From an uncultured Photobacterium sp. (lineage in GTDB: Bacteria > Pseudomonadota > Gammaproteobacteria > Enterobacterales > Vibrionaceae): a stretch of DNA of 64,000 nt. Position 1 is the stretch's first letter. Every line of letters starts with the position of its first letter. Made by a program: the position numbers and the translations under genes. The stretch covers positions 124,001-188,000 of the forward strand of contig NZ_CANMZV010000007.1 of NCBI RefSeq assembly GCF_947502415.1, written 5' to 3'. Below the pieces are notes generated by a model. The model worked only from the letters and a program-made list of their open reading frames with translations. It searched no databases and was not told the DNA's origin. Shown in pieces: positions 63,236 to 64,000 of the stretch.

Positions 63236-64000
63236 TTATGACTTTGTTCTGTCGTTCTTTAAGCTTTTCGATTTTGCGCTATTCGCTTTTATCGGATGAA
63301 CCTTATCTCCCAAACAAACCTTAATTTGTTCGCCATCTAAGGTTTCATGTTGTTCCAGATCCTGAATTAAGATTTCCAGTTGTTTCTTGTGGCTTGCAAT
63401 TAAATCTATTGCCTGTTTTTCAGCTTCTGCGAGGAATGTTTTTACGGCTTTGTCGACAGACTGGGCTGAGCTTTCGGAAAAGTGCCGCGGTTGGGCGATT
63501 TCTTTGCCTAAAAACGGGTGTGATTCGCTGTCGCGGAGATCGACCGGGCCAATCTCTTTCGACATGCCCCAGCGGGAAACCATGGCTCGTGCCAGCGCAG
63601 TGGCCTGAGCAATGTCATCATCGGCACCGGAACTGATGCTGCCAAGCATGACTTGCTCGGCACTGCGCCCGCCCAGTATTACTGCCAGTCGCGCTTTTAA
63701 ATAGCCTTCAGACAGGGTGTAGCGTTCATACTCAGGTAGCTGGTGGGTAACACCCAGCGCCCGTCCCCGTGGAATAATGCTGACTTTATAAATCGGGTCG
63801 GCGTCAGGCTGGAAATAAGCCACAAGGGTGTGGCCGGATTCGTGGACAGCAAGGCGATGGCGTTCGTCGGGCTGTATTGCCAGAGTACGTACGGTGCCCA
63901 GCATCAGCTTGTCTCTGGCTTCATCAAAATGCGCCATGCTGACCTTGGTGGATTTATCTCGGGCGGCAAACATTGCAGCTTCGTTTACCAGATTTTTGAT
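63236..64000 (-). CDS. FtsH-like AAA/zinc metalloprotease, C-terminal part (5' end outside window)
   Basis: The visible 254 codons begin in the AAA lid (IKNLVNEAAMFAARDKSTKVSMAHFDEARDKLMLG), then give the M41 protease domain with the zinc site HESGH (HEAGH in most FtsH) and the RGRALGVTHQLPE, LGGRSAEQVMLGSISSGADDDIAQAT and MVSRWGMS motifs. The tail is short and Lys/Ser-rich. The Ala-to-Ser change in HExGH and the tail differ from housekeeping FtsH, so it may be a second copy. The reading frame runs off the right edge. Confidence 0.85.
   Translation of the reverse strand: MKNLVNEAAMFAARDKSTKVSMAHFDEARDKLMLGTVRTLAIQPDERHRLAVHESGHTLVAYFQPDADPIYKVSIIPRGRALGVTHQLPEYERYTLSEGYLKARLAVILGGRSAEQVMLGSISSGADDDIAQATALARAMVSRWGMSKEIGPVDLRDSESHPFLGKEIAQPRHFSESSAQSVDKAVKTFLAEAEKQAIDLIASHKKQLEILIQDLEQHETLDGEQIKVCLGDKVHPIKANSAKSKSLKNDRTKS

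Noticed and set aside
1-64000. CRISPR arrays, tRNA/rRNA genes, insertion sequences, prophage
   Set aside because: No repeat-spacer pattern, cloverleaf, transposase or phage structural gene other than T6SS homologs was seen on reading.

Overview
The window reads as chromosomal DNA of a marine gammaproteobacterium, most likely Vibrionaceae (Photobacterium or Vibrio type). This is an inference from the content: a complete type VI secretion system (T6SS), a xanthine dehydrogenase operon, Fur-box-like sites with AT-rich intergenic DNA, and FetAB and NCS2 relatives. No rRNA, tRNA, CRISPR array or insertion sequence was seen. Both ends cut genes: an M20 peptidase at the left and an FtsH-like protease at the right.

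Left part (1-10.2 kb): an M20 peptidase is transcribed away from a tight operon of two RimK-like ATP-grasp ligases and a cytoplasmic M14 carboxypeptidase with extra beta-sandwich domains. This looks like a system that makes and trims an amide or peptide bond on an unknown substrate. A FetAB-like iron exporter with a Fur-box-like promoter follows, then a Sel1-repeat protein and a lipase-like alpha/beta hydrolase.

Purine and transport part (10.2-23.5 kb): xdhA-xdhB-xdhC and an NCS2 xanthine/uracil permease form one minus-strand operon for purine uptake and oxidation. Divergent from it is an overlapping kinase/phosphatase pair (APH fold and inositol-monophosphatase fold). A Fur-box promoter with a second palindromic operator at its expected start site drives a heterodimeric ABC pair resembling YbtPQ/IrtAB. 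A PaaI-type thioesterase and a short GAF protein close the section.

T6SS part (24.2-54 kb): tssA, hcp, tssB, tssC, a second tssC-like gene, tssE, tssF, tssG and tssH are followed by two AT-rich genes of unknown function. Next comes an embedded module of a D-Ala-D-Ala-ligase-like ATP-grasp enzyme, an MFS transporter with two periplasmic sensor loops, and two periplasmic binding proteins. The locus then continues with tagH(FHA), tssJ, tssK, tssL (with a C-terminal SPOR-like domain), tssM (degenerate Walker A) and a Ser/Thr kinase. A convergent vgrG, small adaptor-like gene and PAAR operon completes the machine. No dedicated T6SS transcriptional activator lies in the window.

Right part (54-64 kb): a LysR-family pseudogene, a small lipoprotein and a two-TM protein containing a C9 tract come first. 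They are followed by a second candidate small-molecule cluster (ATP-grasp ligase, CocE/S15-type hydrolase, covalent-flavin oxidase). Two small secreted or lipoprotein genes, a SAM methyltransferase behind a perfect 15-bp inverted repeat, a small beta-barrel protein and the truncated FtsH-like gene complete the window.
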